NCBI GenBank assembly: GCA_910577925.1
Contig: CAJTOI010000041.1
Location: 1-15,049 of the forward strand
DNA: 15,049 bases
Direction: 5' to 3'
DNA from: an uncultured Roseburia sp.
GTDB taxonomy: Bacteria; Bacillota; Clostridia; Lachnospirales; Lachnospiraceae
In this document: positions 1 to 7,305 of the stretch, piece after piece
Numbering within the stretch: the stretch's first letter is position 1
Layout of the letters: the number at the start of each line of letters is the position of its first letter
The notes under the pieces: model-generated
Told to the model about the DNA's origin: nothing
Seen by the model: only the letters and a program-made list of their open reading frames with translations
Database searches by the model: none
Translations under genes and position numbers: made by a program

Positions 1-8
1 GAAAAGGA

Positions 9-37
9 GCTGCGCACTAATTACTTAGTGCGACAGC
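9..37 (-). terminator. Stem-loop at left edge, possible minus-strand terminator
   Basis: Arms at 9-20 and 25-37 pair over 12 bp with one bulged base and a TTAC loop. Read on the minus strand the stem is followed by a short T-rich stretch (CTCCTTTTC), so it could back up termination of the minus-strand gene at 141-893. On the plus strand no T-run follows. What lies to the left is outside the window. Confidence 0.4.
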
Positions 38-80
38 CCCAACAAAAGAAAATCAAGACATTAGAATGAAATGAATTGCA

Positions 81-112
81 GGATTCCGACATCTCGCAGG
101 ATGCCGGAATCC
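81..112 (-). terminator. Rho-independent-like terminator of the AIM24 gene
   Basis: Arms at 81-93 and 100-112 form a 13-bp stem with a 6-base loop. The only imperfect pair is A:C on the plus strand but G:U in the minus-strand transcript, so the hairpin is intact only in RNA made from the minus strand. It lies about 28 bases past the stop of the AIM24 gene. The following minus-strand sequence is T-rich but has no clean U-tract, so termination strength is uncertain. Confidence 0.6.
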
Positions 113-140
113 ATATCAGAGTGTCATATAGCAGCGCTTT

Positions 141-893
141 TTACAGCGGAGACATGAGAATCTTTCCGCTTCCGCGGTATACGTTGACGAAACCCTCGCC
201 GGATACGGCGGAGCCCATCAGGCTCTTTGAGGAGCGCTCCACGGTGAACTGCAGGCTGCTGCTCCATGCGATCGCCATGTTTCCGTCGATGCGGACCATA
301 TCGTTGTCAAGCTCGAACTCAATCAGCTCGTCCATCGGAACCGGGCTCTCCAAAACGGCGAGGCCGGTTCCGGTCAGGCAGAGATTGAAAAGTCCCTCGC
401 CGCCCAAAGCCGCGGAGGAAAGGTTGCTTCTTGCCACGATATTATGTTTGATGCGTCCGTCGCAGGCTAAGAACAGGCCGTCCTCAAGTACGATTCCGCC
501 CCAGTCCTCCACATTTACGAGAAGAATGTGCTTGGTGGTCGGCTCTAACATCAGAAGACCGTTGCCGGTGTATTCCGGCTTCGCGGTGGATTCCTTTGTC
601 ACTTTCGCGGAGATGGCTTTGCCGAGAAAATCGCCGACACCCTTGATGCCGGAGCCCATCGTGACATTGCCGGTCATCCACTGCATTGCGCCTGCCTGAA
701 GCGTCCAGGGAGAGCCGTTCATCTCAATCAGAACCTGGCGTTTTCTGAAATTCATTTCGGCGGCATAGTAGGCTGTGATCGCGGTTTCGGGTGTCACGCT
801 TAAGTCGCGCTGATACTCGAAGACCTTTACGTTGCCGGCCGCCGCAATCTGCTTCATATTCGGGTTGTCAAATAAGTTGTTGCATTTAATCAT
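141..893 (-). CDS. AIM24 family protein
   Basis: This 250-residue protein has the AIM24/TIGR00266-like fold signature: a long run of short beta strands rich in Gly, with segments such as WTLQAGAMQWMTGNV, GEGLFNLCLTGTG and AVSGEGFVNVYRGSG. No signal peptide or membrane segment is visible, so it is probably cytosolic. Bacterial AIM24 proteins have no agreed biochemical function; the name comes from a yeast mitochondrial inner-membrane protein. The start is supported by a strong AAGGAGGG ribosome binding site just upstream of the ATG and by a SigA-like promoter further up. The gene stands alone with its own promoter and terminator and is divergent from the GH2 gene. Nothing in the sequence links it to the sugar locus. 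Family assignment is fairly sure, function unknown. Confidence 0.85.
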   Translation of the reverse strand: MIKCNNLFDNPNMKQIAAAGNVKVFEYQRDLSVTPETAITAYYAAEMNFRKRQVLIEMNGSPWTLQAGAMQWMTGNVTMGSGIKGVGDFLGKAISAKVTKESTAKPEYTGNGLLMLEPTTKHILLVNVEDWGGIVLEDGLFLACDGRIKHNIVARSNLSSAALGGEGLFNLCLTGTGLAVLESPVPMDELIEFELDNDMVRIDGNMAIAWSSSLQFTVERSSKSLMGSAVSGEGFVNVYRGSGKILMSPL

Positions 894-928
894 TATAAAT
901 ACCCTCCTTTGTATCGACTAACAGTTTC

Positions 929-957
929 AGTATAACGGATAGGTCGGAAAATGGCAA
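929..957 (-). promoter_or_regulatory. SigA-type promoter of the AIM24 gene
   Basis: On the minus strand, TTGCCA (952-957) and TATACT (929-934) are separated by exactly 17 bases, about 40 bases upstream of the AIM24 start codon and its AAGGAGGG ribosome binding site. Confidence 0.65.
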
Positions 958-1184
958 ACATGAATCTCGACAGGAAATCTTTATTTGTCTAAATTTTATT
1001 TAATCAGTTAGAAAAATGAAAATTGTTCAAGTTTTGCCAAAGAATATCTAAAGAAAACAAGATGCCTTTATGGTAGGATACAAGTGCAGGAAACATGAAA
1101 TCATACACAGTGCCGCAAACCCCACCGCGGCGTCTGTGTGGTTTCGTGAGAATAGTATCCAATTCGGACGGAGGACGTGCATAC
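958..1184 (+). other. Leader region upstream of the GH2 gene
   Basis: The left part (about 965-1070) is AT-rich and should hold the GH2 promoter, but I could not find a convincing -35/-10 pair. A hairpin with arms at 1117-1125 and 1136-1144 (8 of 9 pairs, 10-base GC-rich loop) would lie in the 5' untranslated RNA, about 40 bases before the start codon. No T-run follows, so it is not a classical terminator. The sequence ATACAAGTGC near 1077-1086 resembles half of the CTTGTATACAAG palindrome found before the transporter gene, but this is a weak match. A GGAGG ribosome binding site occupies 1170-1174. Confidence 0.35.
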
Positions 1185-3437
1185 ATGAGAGAGATTATAA
1201 ACGTAAATGAAAAATGGGCTTTTTCCAAAGAGGCGACGGCAGTGCCTGAGGCAATGCCGGAGAGATGGTACTGGGTGACGCTGCCGCATACATGGAACGG
1301 AATTGACGGACAGGACGGAGGCGCGGATTACTACCGCGGTACCTGCTATTACGCGAAAGAGATCGAGAAAGCGGAGCTTCCCGAGGCAAGCCGGTATTTT
1401 CTCGAGCTGTGCGGGGCGAATTCCTCGGCGGATGTGTATGTAAACGGGAAGAAGCTGGCGCATCACGACGGCGGTTACTCGACCTGGCGCGTGGATATCA
1501 CGGAGGAGCTGACAGACCGCAGCCTGATCGTGATAGCGGTGGACAACAGCGCGAATCAGACCGTGTATCCGCAGAATGCAGATTTTACGTTCTACGGCGG
1601 TCTGTACCGCGACGTAAATATCATCGCTGTCGGCGAGTCTCATTTTGATCTGGAGTATTACGGAGGACCGGGCATCAAAGTGACGCCGGAAGTGAGCGGT
1701 TCCGATGCGAAAGTGGAAGTGGAGGTATACCTCGCCGGCGCAAAGGCGGGGCAGAAGCTTGTATATAAGATTACGGACGCACAGGGCGGCGTTGTGGCAG
1801 AGCAGACCGTCGATGCGGGGGAGACAAAGGTTTCCTTCGATATAGAGAATGTACATCTGTGGAACGGAAGAAAAGATCCGTATCTCTATACGGCGTGTGT
1901 GACGCTGACGGACGGCGAGGATGCGGCGGACGCGGTGAGCGCCAGATTCGGCTGCCGTACGTTCCGGATTGACCCGGAGCGTGGCTTCATCTTAAACGGT
2001 GAGGAGTATCCGCTGCGCGGCGTTTCGAGACATCAGGACAGACCGGGTATCGGAAACGCACTGTTAAAGGAGCATCATGCGGAGGATGTCGAGCTTATCT
2101 GTGAGGTGGGAGCGACGACGATCCGTCTTGCACACTATCAGCACAACCAGTATTTCTATGATCTGTGCGACGAGAAGGGACTTGTCATCTGGGCGGAGAT
2201 TCCCTATATTTCGAGCCATATGCCGACAGGGCGGGAAAACACGATTTCTCAGATGAAGGAGTTGATCACACAGAATTATAACCATGCATGTATCGCGGTG
2301 TGGGGACTGTCCAACGAGATTACGATGACAGGGGCATCTACCGAGGATCTGCTTGAAAACCACAGAATTTTAAACGACCTCGTTCACGAGATGGATAAGA
2401 CGAGATTTACCACGATGGCTGCAGTGTCCATGTGTGATATGCATGACCCGTATATTCAGATTCCGGACTGCGTTTCTTATAACCACTATTACGGCTGGTA
2501 CGGCGGCGACACGTCGATGAACGGACCGTGGTTTGACGAGTTCCACAAAGAGTTCCCGAATATCCCGATCGGTATGAGCGAGTACGGCTGTGAGGCATTA
2601 GACTGGCATACCTCAGACCCGCAGCAGGGGGATTACACCGAGGAATATCAGGCATATTACCATGAAGAGCTGATCAAGCAGCTGTTTACGAGGCCGTTTA
2701 TCTGGGCGACCCATGTGTGGAACATGTTTGATTTTGCGGCGGATGCGCGGAGCGAGGGCGGCGAGAACGGTATGAACCACAAGGGACTGGTTACGTTCGA
2801 CCGCAAATACAAGAAGGATGCGTTCTACGCATACAAGGCATGGCTGTCCGACGACCCGTTCGTCCACATCTGCGGGAAGCGCTATGTGGACCGTGTGGAG
2901 GATGTGACGAAGGTGACGGTATACTCGAACCTGCCGGAGGTAGAACTGTTTGCAAACGGCAAGAGCCTCGGAAAGCAGTCCGCTCCGGAGCATTTCTTCT
3001 ATTTTGAAGTGCCGAACGCAGGGGAGACGACGTTAAAGGCCGTTGCGGGCGAGTGCACGGACGAGAGCTTTATCCGCAAGGTGGAAGTATTTAACGAGGC
3101 GTACCGCCTGAAAGAGAAGGGCGCGGTGCTCAACTGGTTTGACATCACGGAGCCGGAGGGGTATTTCTCCTTAAATTCCAGAATGGGTGATATCCTTGCG
3201 ACAGAGCAGGGCGGGGCATGGCTCGGTAAGACGATGGCGCAGCTGATGCCGAAGAAAGAAGACGGCGGGAATCAGGGCTTTGAAATGAACGAAGGCATGA
3301 TGAAGATGCTCGGTGGGTTTACCGTGCTTCGCATGCTGAATATGCTTGGAATGGCTATGAAGGATGCGCCGAAACTGACAAAAGAGCAGTTGCTTGATAT
3401 GAATGCGCAGCTCAATCAGATCAAAAAGCCGGAATAA
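1185..3437 (+). CDS. Glycoside hydrolase family 2 (beta-galactosidase/beta-glucuronidase type)
   Basis: This 750-residue retaining glycosidase should remove a terminal beta-linked sugar from glycosides, probably in the cytoplasm since no signal peptide is seen. Domain order follows GH2: an N-terminal sugar-binding jelly roll (about 1-180, with YYRGTCYYAKEI and FYGGLYRDVNI), an Ig-like domain (about 185-285), then the TIM barrel beginning near LRGVSRHQDRPGIGNAL. The acid/base Glu is E378 in AVWGLSNEIT and the nucleophile is E466 in GMSEYG. An N-x-K motif (N531/K533 in MNHKG) occurs where beta-glucuronidases use Asn and Lys to bind the carboxylate, but related beta-galactosidases may carry it too. 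A DUF4982-like region (VELFANGKSLGK) and a Met-rich helical tail (about 640-750) follow. The ATG at 1185 has GGAGG ten bases upstream; an earlier in-frame ATG at 1095 lacks one. The neighbouring AraC regulator and GPH importer support a glycoside-use role. Confidence 0.88.
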   Translation: MREIINVNEKWAFSKEATAVPEAMPERWYWVTLPHTWNGIDGQDGGADYYRGTCYYAKEIEKAELPEASRYFLELCGANSSADVYVNGKKLAHHDGGYSTWRVDITEELTDRSLIVIAVDNSANQTVYPQNADFTFYGGLYRDVNIIAVGESHFDLEYYGGPGIKVTPEVSGSDAKVEVEVYLAGAKAGQKLVYKITDAQGGVVAEQTVDAGETKVSFDIENVHLWNGRKDPYLYTACVTLTDGEDAADAVSARFGCRTFRIDPERGFILNGEEYPLRGVSRHQDRPGIGNALLKEHHAEDVELICEVGATTIRLAHYQHNQYFYDLCDEKGLVIWAEIPYISSHMPTGRENTISQMKELITQNYNHACIAVWGLSNEITMTGASTEDLLENHRILNDLVHEMDKTRFTTMAAVSMCDMHDPYIQIPDCVSYNHYYGWYGGDTSMNGPWFDEFHKEFPNIPIGMSEYGCEALDWHTSDPQQGDYTEEYQAYYHEELIKQLFTRPFIWATHVWNMFDFAADARSEGGENGMNHKGLVTFDRKYKKDAFYAYKAWLSDDPFVHICGKRYVDRVEDVTKVTVYSNLPEVELFANGKSLGKQSAPEHFFYFEVPNAGETTLKAVAGECTDESFIRKVEVFNEAYRLKEKGAVLNWFDITEPEGYFSLNSRMGDILATEQGGAWLGKTMAQLMPKKEDGGNQGFEMNEGMMKMLGGFTVLRMLNMLGMAMKDAPKLTKEQLLDMNAQLNQIKKPE

Positions 3438-3463
3438 AGGTTTATAAGAGTCATAAGAATAAG

Positions 3464-3511
3464 AAGGCGGCAGCCGTTCCCATGAGCGATCATCGGTGCG
3501 GCTGCCGTTTT
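3464..3511. terminator. Bidirectional terminator between GH2 and AraC genes
   Basis: A GC-rich stem, CGGCAGCCG (3468-3476) with CGGCTGCCG (3499-3507), extends outward by G:U and A:T pairs. Its loop can itself fold (ATGA/TCAT). TTTT follows on the plus strand and a T-rich stretch on the minus strand. It sits between two convergent genes and probably serves both. Confidence 0.7.
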
Positions 3512-3546
3512 GTGCTTCACCCAAAAACCTGCGGGGCACGCCGCGG

Positions 3547-4770
3547 TCAGGAATGTCCGCCGCTGTCATTTTTGGCACGCCATTCTCTCGGGGAGATGCC
3601 GGTTTCCCGTTTGAAAAGTCTGGTAAAGTAATGGATATCGGGAATGCCGCAGCGGACGGCGATATCCTGGATCTGCAGGGAAGTGCTTTTTAACAGCTTT
3701 TTTGCATGGCCGATGCGATTTGCATTGACATAGTCGGTCAGGGTCATGCCGAGTTCCTTTTTAAAAAGCGCGGAAAGATAGCTGCTGTTTAAAAACAGCT
3801 CCTCGGCAAAACGCTTGAGGCTTAAGTCCCCGGCAAGGGACGCATCGACGGTGACGAGGATATGACGCACCGGCTCGGAATAGGAGCTCATATTGTAGCT
3901 CTTGACGAGCGTGCAGTAGCTTTTGGCCATGTACAAGCTGATTTCCCCGAGCTCTGAGGCGCCGCCGCACTGTTCAATCATACCGGCATAATTATTGGAG
4001 ACGGAATTGATGTAAAACGGATGGACGCCGGTCTCGTAAGCCGCGCGGCGCAGCAGGGTATTCAGGGAGAGCGACAGGTTCTTGGCACTCCGGAACGGAT
4101 CCGGAAAGCGGGAGACGGGGCGGATGGTGCCGATGGAGTTTAGAATGCCGACCGCTTTTTCGGTGTTTCCGCGGGAGACGGCATCGAGTAGCTCATCCTC
4201 TGCGCGGTAGCGTTTTTCCAAAAGACGCATGGAGAGCGCCGGGTCCTCCGGGGTGGCGAATTCGTGCTGGGCACGGTATTCTTCGGGGCTTTCGAGACTG
4301 CGCAGGTCAAAGTGCCGGATCGCGGGTTGCTTTCCGCCCAGAAGAAAAGAAAACAGGCGCTGCATCAGTGTGTGCAGCGTGTGCGTCTCGGGGAAACACG
4401 GCAGGGAGTCATAATAGTCCCGCAGCTGCGCAAGCTGCTCAGGCGGAATTGCAAGGACCTGTATCAGCCCGTGTATGCGGGACTCCGTAAAACTTTCCAG
4501 CAGGTAAGGGCCGACAAAGAGAAAACGTGTCTCGCCCGGCAGCCGGAAAAAGATATAATTACATTCGTAGTAATCGGTGACATAGTAGAGGACGTCCGGG
4601 ACAATCGTCGGAGAGATGTTTGCGGCATTGCCGACTGGGCGCATCAGGATGCTCTCGCGGAGTCCGAGGTCGAGAGCTTCCATTGTAATATCCGGCCCTT
4701 CGGCGATGATGTAATGAAGCTGTAAGTCACTCAGACAGGCCAGTGTGAAATCGAAAACGGATTGTTCCAT
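3547..4770 (-). CDS. AraC family transcriptional regulator
   Basis: The 407-residue protein ends in a full AraC/XylS DNA-binding domain of about 100 residues with two helix-turn-helix units: the first around SLKRFAEELFLNSSYLSALF, the second around IQDIAVRCGIPDIHYFTRLF, closing with the usual GISPREWR. The N-terminal 300 residues are not an obvious cupin. They look like the effector or sensor region seen in long Lachnospiraceae AraC regulators, and no membrane segment is visible. The start was placed at 4770 because AGGAGGTG lies just upstream of that ATG; an earlier in-frame ATG at 4866 has none. The gene is divergent from the GPH transporter and convergent with the GH2 gene, so it most likely activates one or both in response to their substrate (inference). 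The ligand is unknown. Confidence 0.9.
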   Translation of the reverse strand: MEQSVFDFTLACLSDLQLHYIIAEGPDITMEALDLGLRESILMRPVGNAANISPTIVPDVLYYVTDYYECNYIFFRLPGETRFLFVGPYLLESFTESRIHGLIQVLAIPPEQLAQLRDYYDSLPCFPETHTLHTLMQRLFSFLLGGKQPAIRHFDLRSLESPEEYRAQHEFATPEDPALSMRLLEKRYRAEDELLDAVSRGNTEKAVGILNSIGTIRPVSRFPDPFRSAKNLSLSLNTLLRRAAYETGVHPFYINSVSNNYAGMIEQCGGASELGEISLYMAKSYCTLVKSYNMSSYSEPVRHILVTVDASLAGDLSLKRFAEELFLNSSYLSALFKKELGMTLTDYVNANRIGHAKKLLKSTSLQIQDIAVRCGIPDIHYFTRLFKRETGISPREWRAKNDSGGHS

Positions 4771-4877
4771 GTCAATTTTCACCTCCTGTTTCCTATTTTG
4801 GCATAATCTTATGCGGCATGCAAGGGAAATTCCCCGGAGAGGATGCGGCAGGGGTTGAGAAACCACATGAACCGGTT

Positions 4878-4889
4878 CTTGTATACAAG
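4878..4889. promoter_or_regulatory. Putative operator, upstream copy of CTTGTATACAAG
   Basis: This is a perfect 12-bp palindrome identical to the one at 4991-5002, with starts 113 bp apart. GT-A-TA-C-type palindromes of this size are typical of GntR-superfamily repressors, but the cognate protein is not in the window. Its position between the two divergent starts suits looping or control of the AraC side. Confidence 0.55.
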
Positions 4890-4983
4890 TACAACGGTGG
4901 AAAAATATTCCGGAAAAAATACGGAAAAATACACAAAAATCATATGAAAATTTAGGGGAAAAGAAATAAAAATGCTAAATTTG

Positions 4984-5013
4984 TTGACGACTTGTATACA
5001 AGAGTGCTATAAT
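4984..5013 (+). promoter_or_regulatory. SigA-type promoter of the GPH transporter with embedded operator
   Basis: TTGACG (4984-4989) and TATAAT (5008-5013) are 18 bases apart, and a TGC extended -10 precedes the -10 box. The spacer contains the perfect palindrome CTTGTATACAAG (4991-5002), so a bound repressor would block RNA polymerase directly. The expected transcription start is near 5020, giving a leader of about 67 bases. Confidence 0.8.
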
Positions 5014-5045
5014 GAAACCACATTAAAACGAGGTGGGGTGTTTTA

Positions 5046-5090
5046 GTGGAAGATGTTAAAAAAATTTTAGAGAAGGAGATTTTATTATGA
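5046..5090 (+). CDS. Possible 14-residue leader peptide overlapping the transporter start
   Basis: A GTG at 5046, nine bases after AGGTGG (5031-5036), opens a frame encoding MEDVKKILEKEILL and stopping at TGA 5088-5090. That stop overlaps the transporter ATG at 5087 in an ATGA arrangement, and the transporter ribosome binding site (AGAAGGAG, 5071-5078) lies inside this frame. This is the layout of a translational-coupling leader. It may equally be chance in a short leader, since the peptide has no recognisable function and no run of a single regulatory codon. Confidence 0.3.
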   Translation: MEDVKKILEKEILL

Positions 5091-6571
5091 ATGAAAGGTC
5101 TTCAAAGTACTACGGGGAAAACGGTATCCACCGTGTTCCGCTGTGGCGTATCGGTGGGTTCGCGTTGAATAATACCGCGACGAATCTGTATCTGTTCATG
5201 ATGAACTACGTCGCGTATTATCTGACCGGCTTTGTGGGAGTTGCGGTTGTGACCGCATCCAGCTTTTCGATGATGATGCGTATCTGGGACGGTGTGACGG
5301 ACCCGTTTATCGGTTTCGTAGTAGACAGAACCGACGGTAAGTTCGGTAAAAACCGTCCGTTTATGATAATCGGAAATGCGATTCTCTGTGTGATGAGTTT
5401 TATCATGTATCATGTGACGCATCTTCTGCCGGAGAATACGACCGTCCGTTTTGCGTTCTTTATCGTGATGGCTGCTGTCTTCTATATCGGTTATACGTTC
5501 CAGTGCGTGGTTACCAAGTCCGCGCAGACCTGTCTGACGAACGACCCGAAGCAGAGACCGCTGTTTGCGGTATTTGACGGTGTGTACAATACGATTCTTT
5601 TCACGGTTATGGCTATGGTAGGCGCAAATCTCGGTACCAAATACGGTACGATGGAAAGTACGGATTTGTTCCATGAGCTGTGGATGCTCGTCGCAGTATG
5701 CAGTGCAATCTTCACCGCGATTGCAGTGATTTCCATTGCGCCGAAGGACAGAACCGAATTCTTCGGAACCGGTCAGGCAGTTCGTGTCGGCCTGAAGGAT
5801 TACTGGGATACGCTTAAGAACAACCGTGCGATCCAGATGCTCGTGGTTTCGGCTTCCACCGACAAACTGGCGACCAGCACAAAGACCTCCACGGTTCAGA
5901 TTGTACTGTTCGCGGTTATTGCAGGGAACCTCAGCCTGCAGGGAACCCTGACAGGACTTACATCAATTCCGATTCTGATTCTTATGATTTTTGCTGTCGG
6001 CGGTCTTGCTACGACGCTCGGTATGAGAAAGGCAATGTTAATCGGAAGTATCGGCGGTATTATTGCAAATGCGGCACTTGCTCTGTTATGGCTGTTCGGC
6101 GATGCGCACAGCATGACAAACGCAGAGGGGGGGCTGGCCTGGAGTACATTCACGATTCTCTATGTGGTACTTACGATTGCGTTTGGAGCTTTTCAGGGTA
6201 TTTCCGGAAACATTGTTATCCCGATGACCGCAGACTGTGCGGACTACGAGGTATACCGTACCGGCAAATATGTGCCGGGTATGATGGGAACTCTGTTCAG
6301 CTTTGTTGATAAGATTATTTCCTCTATGGCGCCGATGATTGCCGGAATGATGTTTGCGGCGATTGGATTTAAGCAGGCCCTGCCGGATGTACAGACTCCG
6401 TACAGCACAAGCTTGCATTATGTATCTGTCTTTCTCGCTCACGGTATGATTATTCTTGGATTGATCTGCAATCTGGTAGCGTTGAAGTTCTACCCGCTGA
6501 CCAAGGAGAAGATGGCCGAGATTCAGGGAGAGATCGCCGAGATCAAGGCCAAGGCTATGGCCGAAAACTAA
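5087..6571 (+). CDS. GPH family (MelB/UidB-type) glycoside:cation symporter
   Basis: This 494-residue membrane protein belongs to the glycoside-pentoside-hexuronide:cation symporter family in the major facilitator superfamily, which imports sugars or glycosides with Na+ or H+. The family signature is clear at residues 68-91: D68, D72, P73, G76, D80, R81 and T82, followed by a basic loop KFGKNRP. About twelve hydrophobic segments can be traced, and the C-terminus is a short charged cytoplasmic tail. Length is normal for the family. AGAAGGAG precedes the ATG by eight bases. The gene has its own strong promoter with an embedded operator and a perfect terminator after it. With the nearby GH2 enzyme and AraC regulator it probably brings in the glycoside that the enzyme cuts; the substrate is undetermined. 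Its 3' end is repeated in diverged form about 500 bases downstream. Confidence 0.92.
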   Translation: MNERSSKYYGENGIHRVPLWRIGGFALNNTATNLYLFMMNYVAYYLTGFVGVAVVTASSFSMMMRIWDGVTDPFIGFVVDRTDGKFGKNRPFMIIGNAILCVMSFIMYHVTHLLPENTTVRFAFFIVMAAVFYIGYTFQCVVTKSAQTCLTNDPKQRPLFAVFDGVYNTILFTVMAMVGANLGTKYGTMESTDLFHELWMLVAVCSAIFTAIAVISIAPKDRTEFFGTGQAVRVGLKDYWDTLKNNRAIQMLVVSASTDKLATSTKTSTVQIVLFAVIAGNLSLQGTLTGLTSIPILILMIFAVGGLATTLGMRKAMLIGSIGGIIANAALALLWLFGDAHSMTNAEGGLAWSTFTILYVVLTIAFGAFQGISGNIVIPMTADCADYEVYRTGKYVPGMMGTLFSFVDKIISSMAPMIAGMMFAAIGFKQALPDVQTPYSTSLHYVSVFLAHGMIILGLICNLVALKFYPLTKEKMAEIQGEIAEIKAKAMAEN

Positions 6572-6575
6572 ACAG

Positions 6576-6590
6576 ACGGTATCATACCGT
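6576..6590. repeat. Perfect 15-bp inverted repeat after the transporter stop
   Basis: ACGGTATCATACCGT starts five bases after the transporter stop codon. It could form a 6-bp hairpin with a TCA loop ahead of a short T-run (GCTTTTTG, 6600-6607), or be a protein-binding site. It lies just before the much stronger terminator at 6612-6643. Confidence 0.4.
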
Positions 6591-6611
6591 TATCATATGG
6601 CTTTTTGCGGG

Positions 6612-6643
6612 GGGACCGGTCACAAAGTGACCGGTCTCTTTTT
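6612..6643 (+). terminator. Rho-independent terminator of the GPH transporter gene
   Basis: A perfect 10-bp stem, GACCGGTCAC (6614-6623) with GTGACCGGTC (6627-6636), has an AAA loop and is followed by TCTTTTT. Confidence 0.92.
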
Positions 6644-6725
6644 ATGCACATGTGTGGAGAAAATGACAGGGAGAGGCAGAAACCGCCACATAAATTAGTT
6701 AAAATATACAATAAAAATACAAAAA

Positions 6726-7086
6726 ATCGTTATCCCGATGACTGCGGACTGTGCGGACTACGAGGTATACCGTACCGGCAAGTATGTTCCGGGTATGATG
6801 GGAACGCTGTTCAGCTTTGTTGATAAGATTATTTCCTCTATGGCTCCGATGATTGCCGGCCTTGCGTTTGCGGCAATCGGCTTTAAGGATGCGCTGCCGG
6901 ACGTTTCAACACCGTACAGTACATCGCTGCATTATGTGAGTGTATTTCCTTGCGCACGGTATGATTATTCTTGGATTGCTCTGTAATCTGGTTGCATTGA
7001 AGTTCTATCCGCTGACCAAAGAGAAGATGGAAGAAATTCAGGATGAGATTGCGGCGATCAAGGCAAAAGCTATGCAGGAAGCATAG
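6726..7086 (+). pseudogene. 3' remnant of a second GPH transporter gene, frameshifted
   Basis: This stretch aligns end to end with 6212-6571, the last 119 codons and stop of the intact transporter. The first 45 aligned codons encode identical residues (IVIPMTADC to MIAG) and differ only by synonymous third-position changes; over the whole stretch I count about 10 amino-acid differences. One extra T in the GTATTTCC stretch near 6945 shifts the frame, so the natural continuation (LAHGMIILGLLCNLVALKFY) is read in the +1 frame until the TAG at 7084-7086. The 5' three-quarters of the gene is missing, and AT-rich sequence (about 6690-6725) abuts the junction. The synonymous divergence indicates a once-functional paralog lost by deletion, not a recent duplication. 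No ribosome binding site is evident for the fragment. Confidence 0.88.
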
Positions 7087-7112
7087 TCGTTTAAAGTTAC
7101 ATAACAAGAAAG

Positions 7113-7152
7113 AATCAGTTGGGCGCCGGATTGCTTCCGGCGCCCTGATTTT
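7113..7152 (+). terminator. Rho-independent terminator after the transporter remnant
   Basis: A 10-bp perfect GC-rich stem, GGGCGCCGGA (7121-7130) with TCCGGCGCCC (7136-7145), extends below a three-base bulge by AATCA/TGATT, and TTTT follows. It was probably the terminator of the lost second transporter gene. Confidence 0.88.
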
Positions 7153-7195
7153 ATGCAGTGGGATCGGCAGTGCGGAAAGCTTTTATTCACGGGGA

Positions 7196-7224
7196 TTGCA
7201 GGATTTACGGAAGCGTTGTATAAT
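7196..7224 (+). promoter_or_regulatory. SigA-type promoter of the TM2-MATE operon
   Basis: TTGCAG (7196-7201) and TATAAT (7219-7224) have a 17-base spacer, about 80 bases upstream of the TM2 gene. Confidence 0.72.
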
Positions 7225-7305
7225 ATATATGATATTGTCTCAATATATGAAAACGGGAATCGGTTTTTGCAGGGAATGTGTCGGCGGGTAAGGAGATAAG
7301 AGAGA

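Larger units (their letters stand above)
4771..5086. promoter_or_regulatory. AraC-GPH divergent control region
   Basis: This 316-base region contains the AraC ribosome binding site, a short palindrome at 4801-4814 (GCATAA, two bases, TTATGC) near where the AraC promoter should be, two copies of CTTGTATACAAG, an AT-rich stretch (about 4900-4980) with repeated GGAAAAATA-like words that could serve as an UP element or AraC sites, and the transporter promoter. I could not assign the AraC promoter with confidence. Confidence 0.6.

Noticed and set aside
76..699. A 207-codon plus-strand open frame opposite the AIM24 gene
   Set aside because: It is antisense to a well-supported gene with a ribosome binding site and promoter, and its translation is Ser/Pro/Arg-rich without domain features.
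1101..1856. A 251-codon minus-strand open frame over the GH2 start
   Set aside because: It is antisense to a recognised GH2 N-terminal domain and has a Cys/His/Arg-rich composition with no motif.
1185..3437. Firm naming of the GH2 gene as uidA or lacZ
   Set aside because: It shows an N-x-K motif typical of glucuronidases together with galactosidase-like barrel segments; sequence inspection cannot decide the substrate.
4771..4866. 32-residue N-terminal extension of the AraC regulator
   Set aside because: A strong AGGAGGTG lies directly before the ATG at 4770, while the upstream ATG has no ribosome binding site.
6605..6823. A 72-codon plus-strand frame spanning the terminator and the transporter remnant
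   Set aside because: It begins within the terminator hairpin and reads the remnant in the wrong frame; the protein homology lies in the neighbouring frame.
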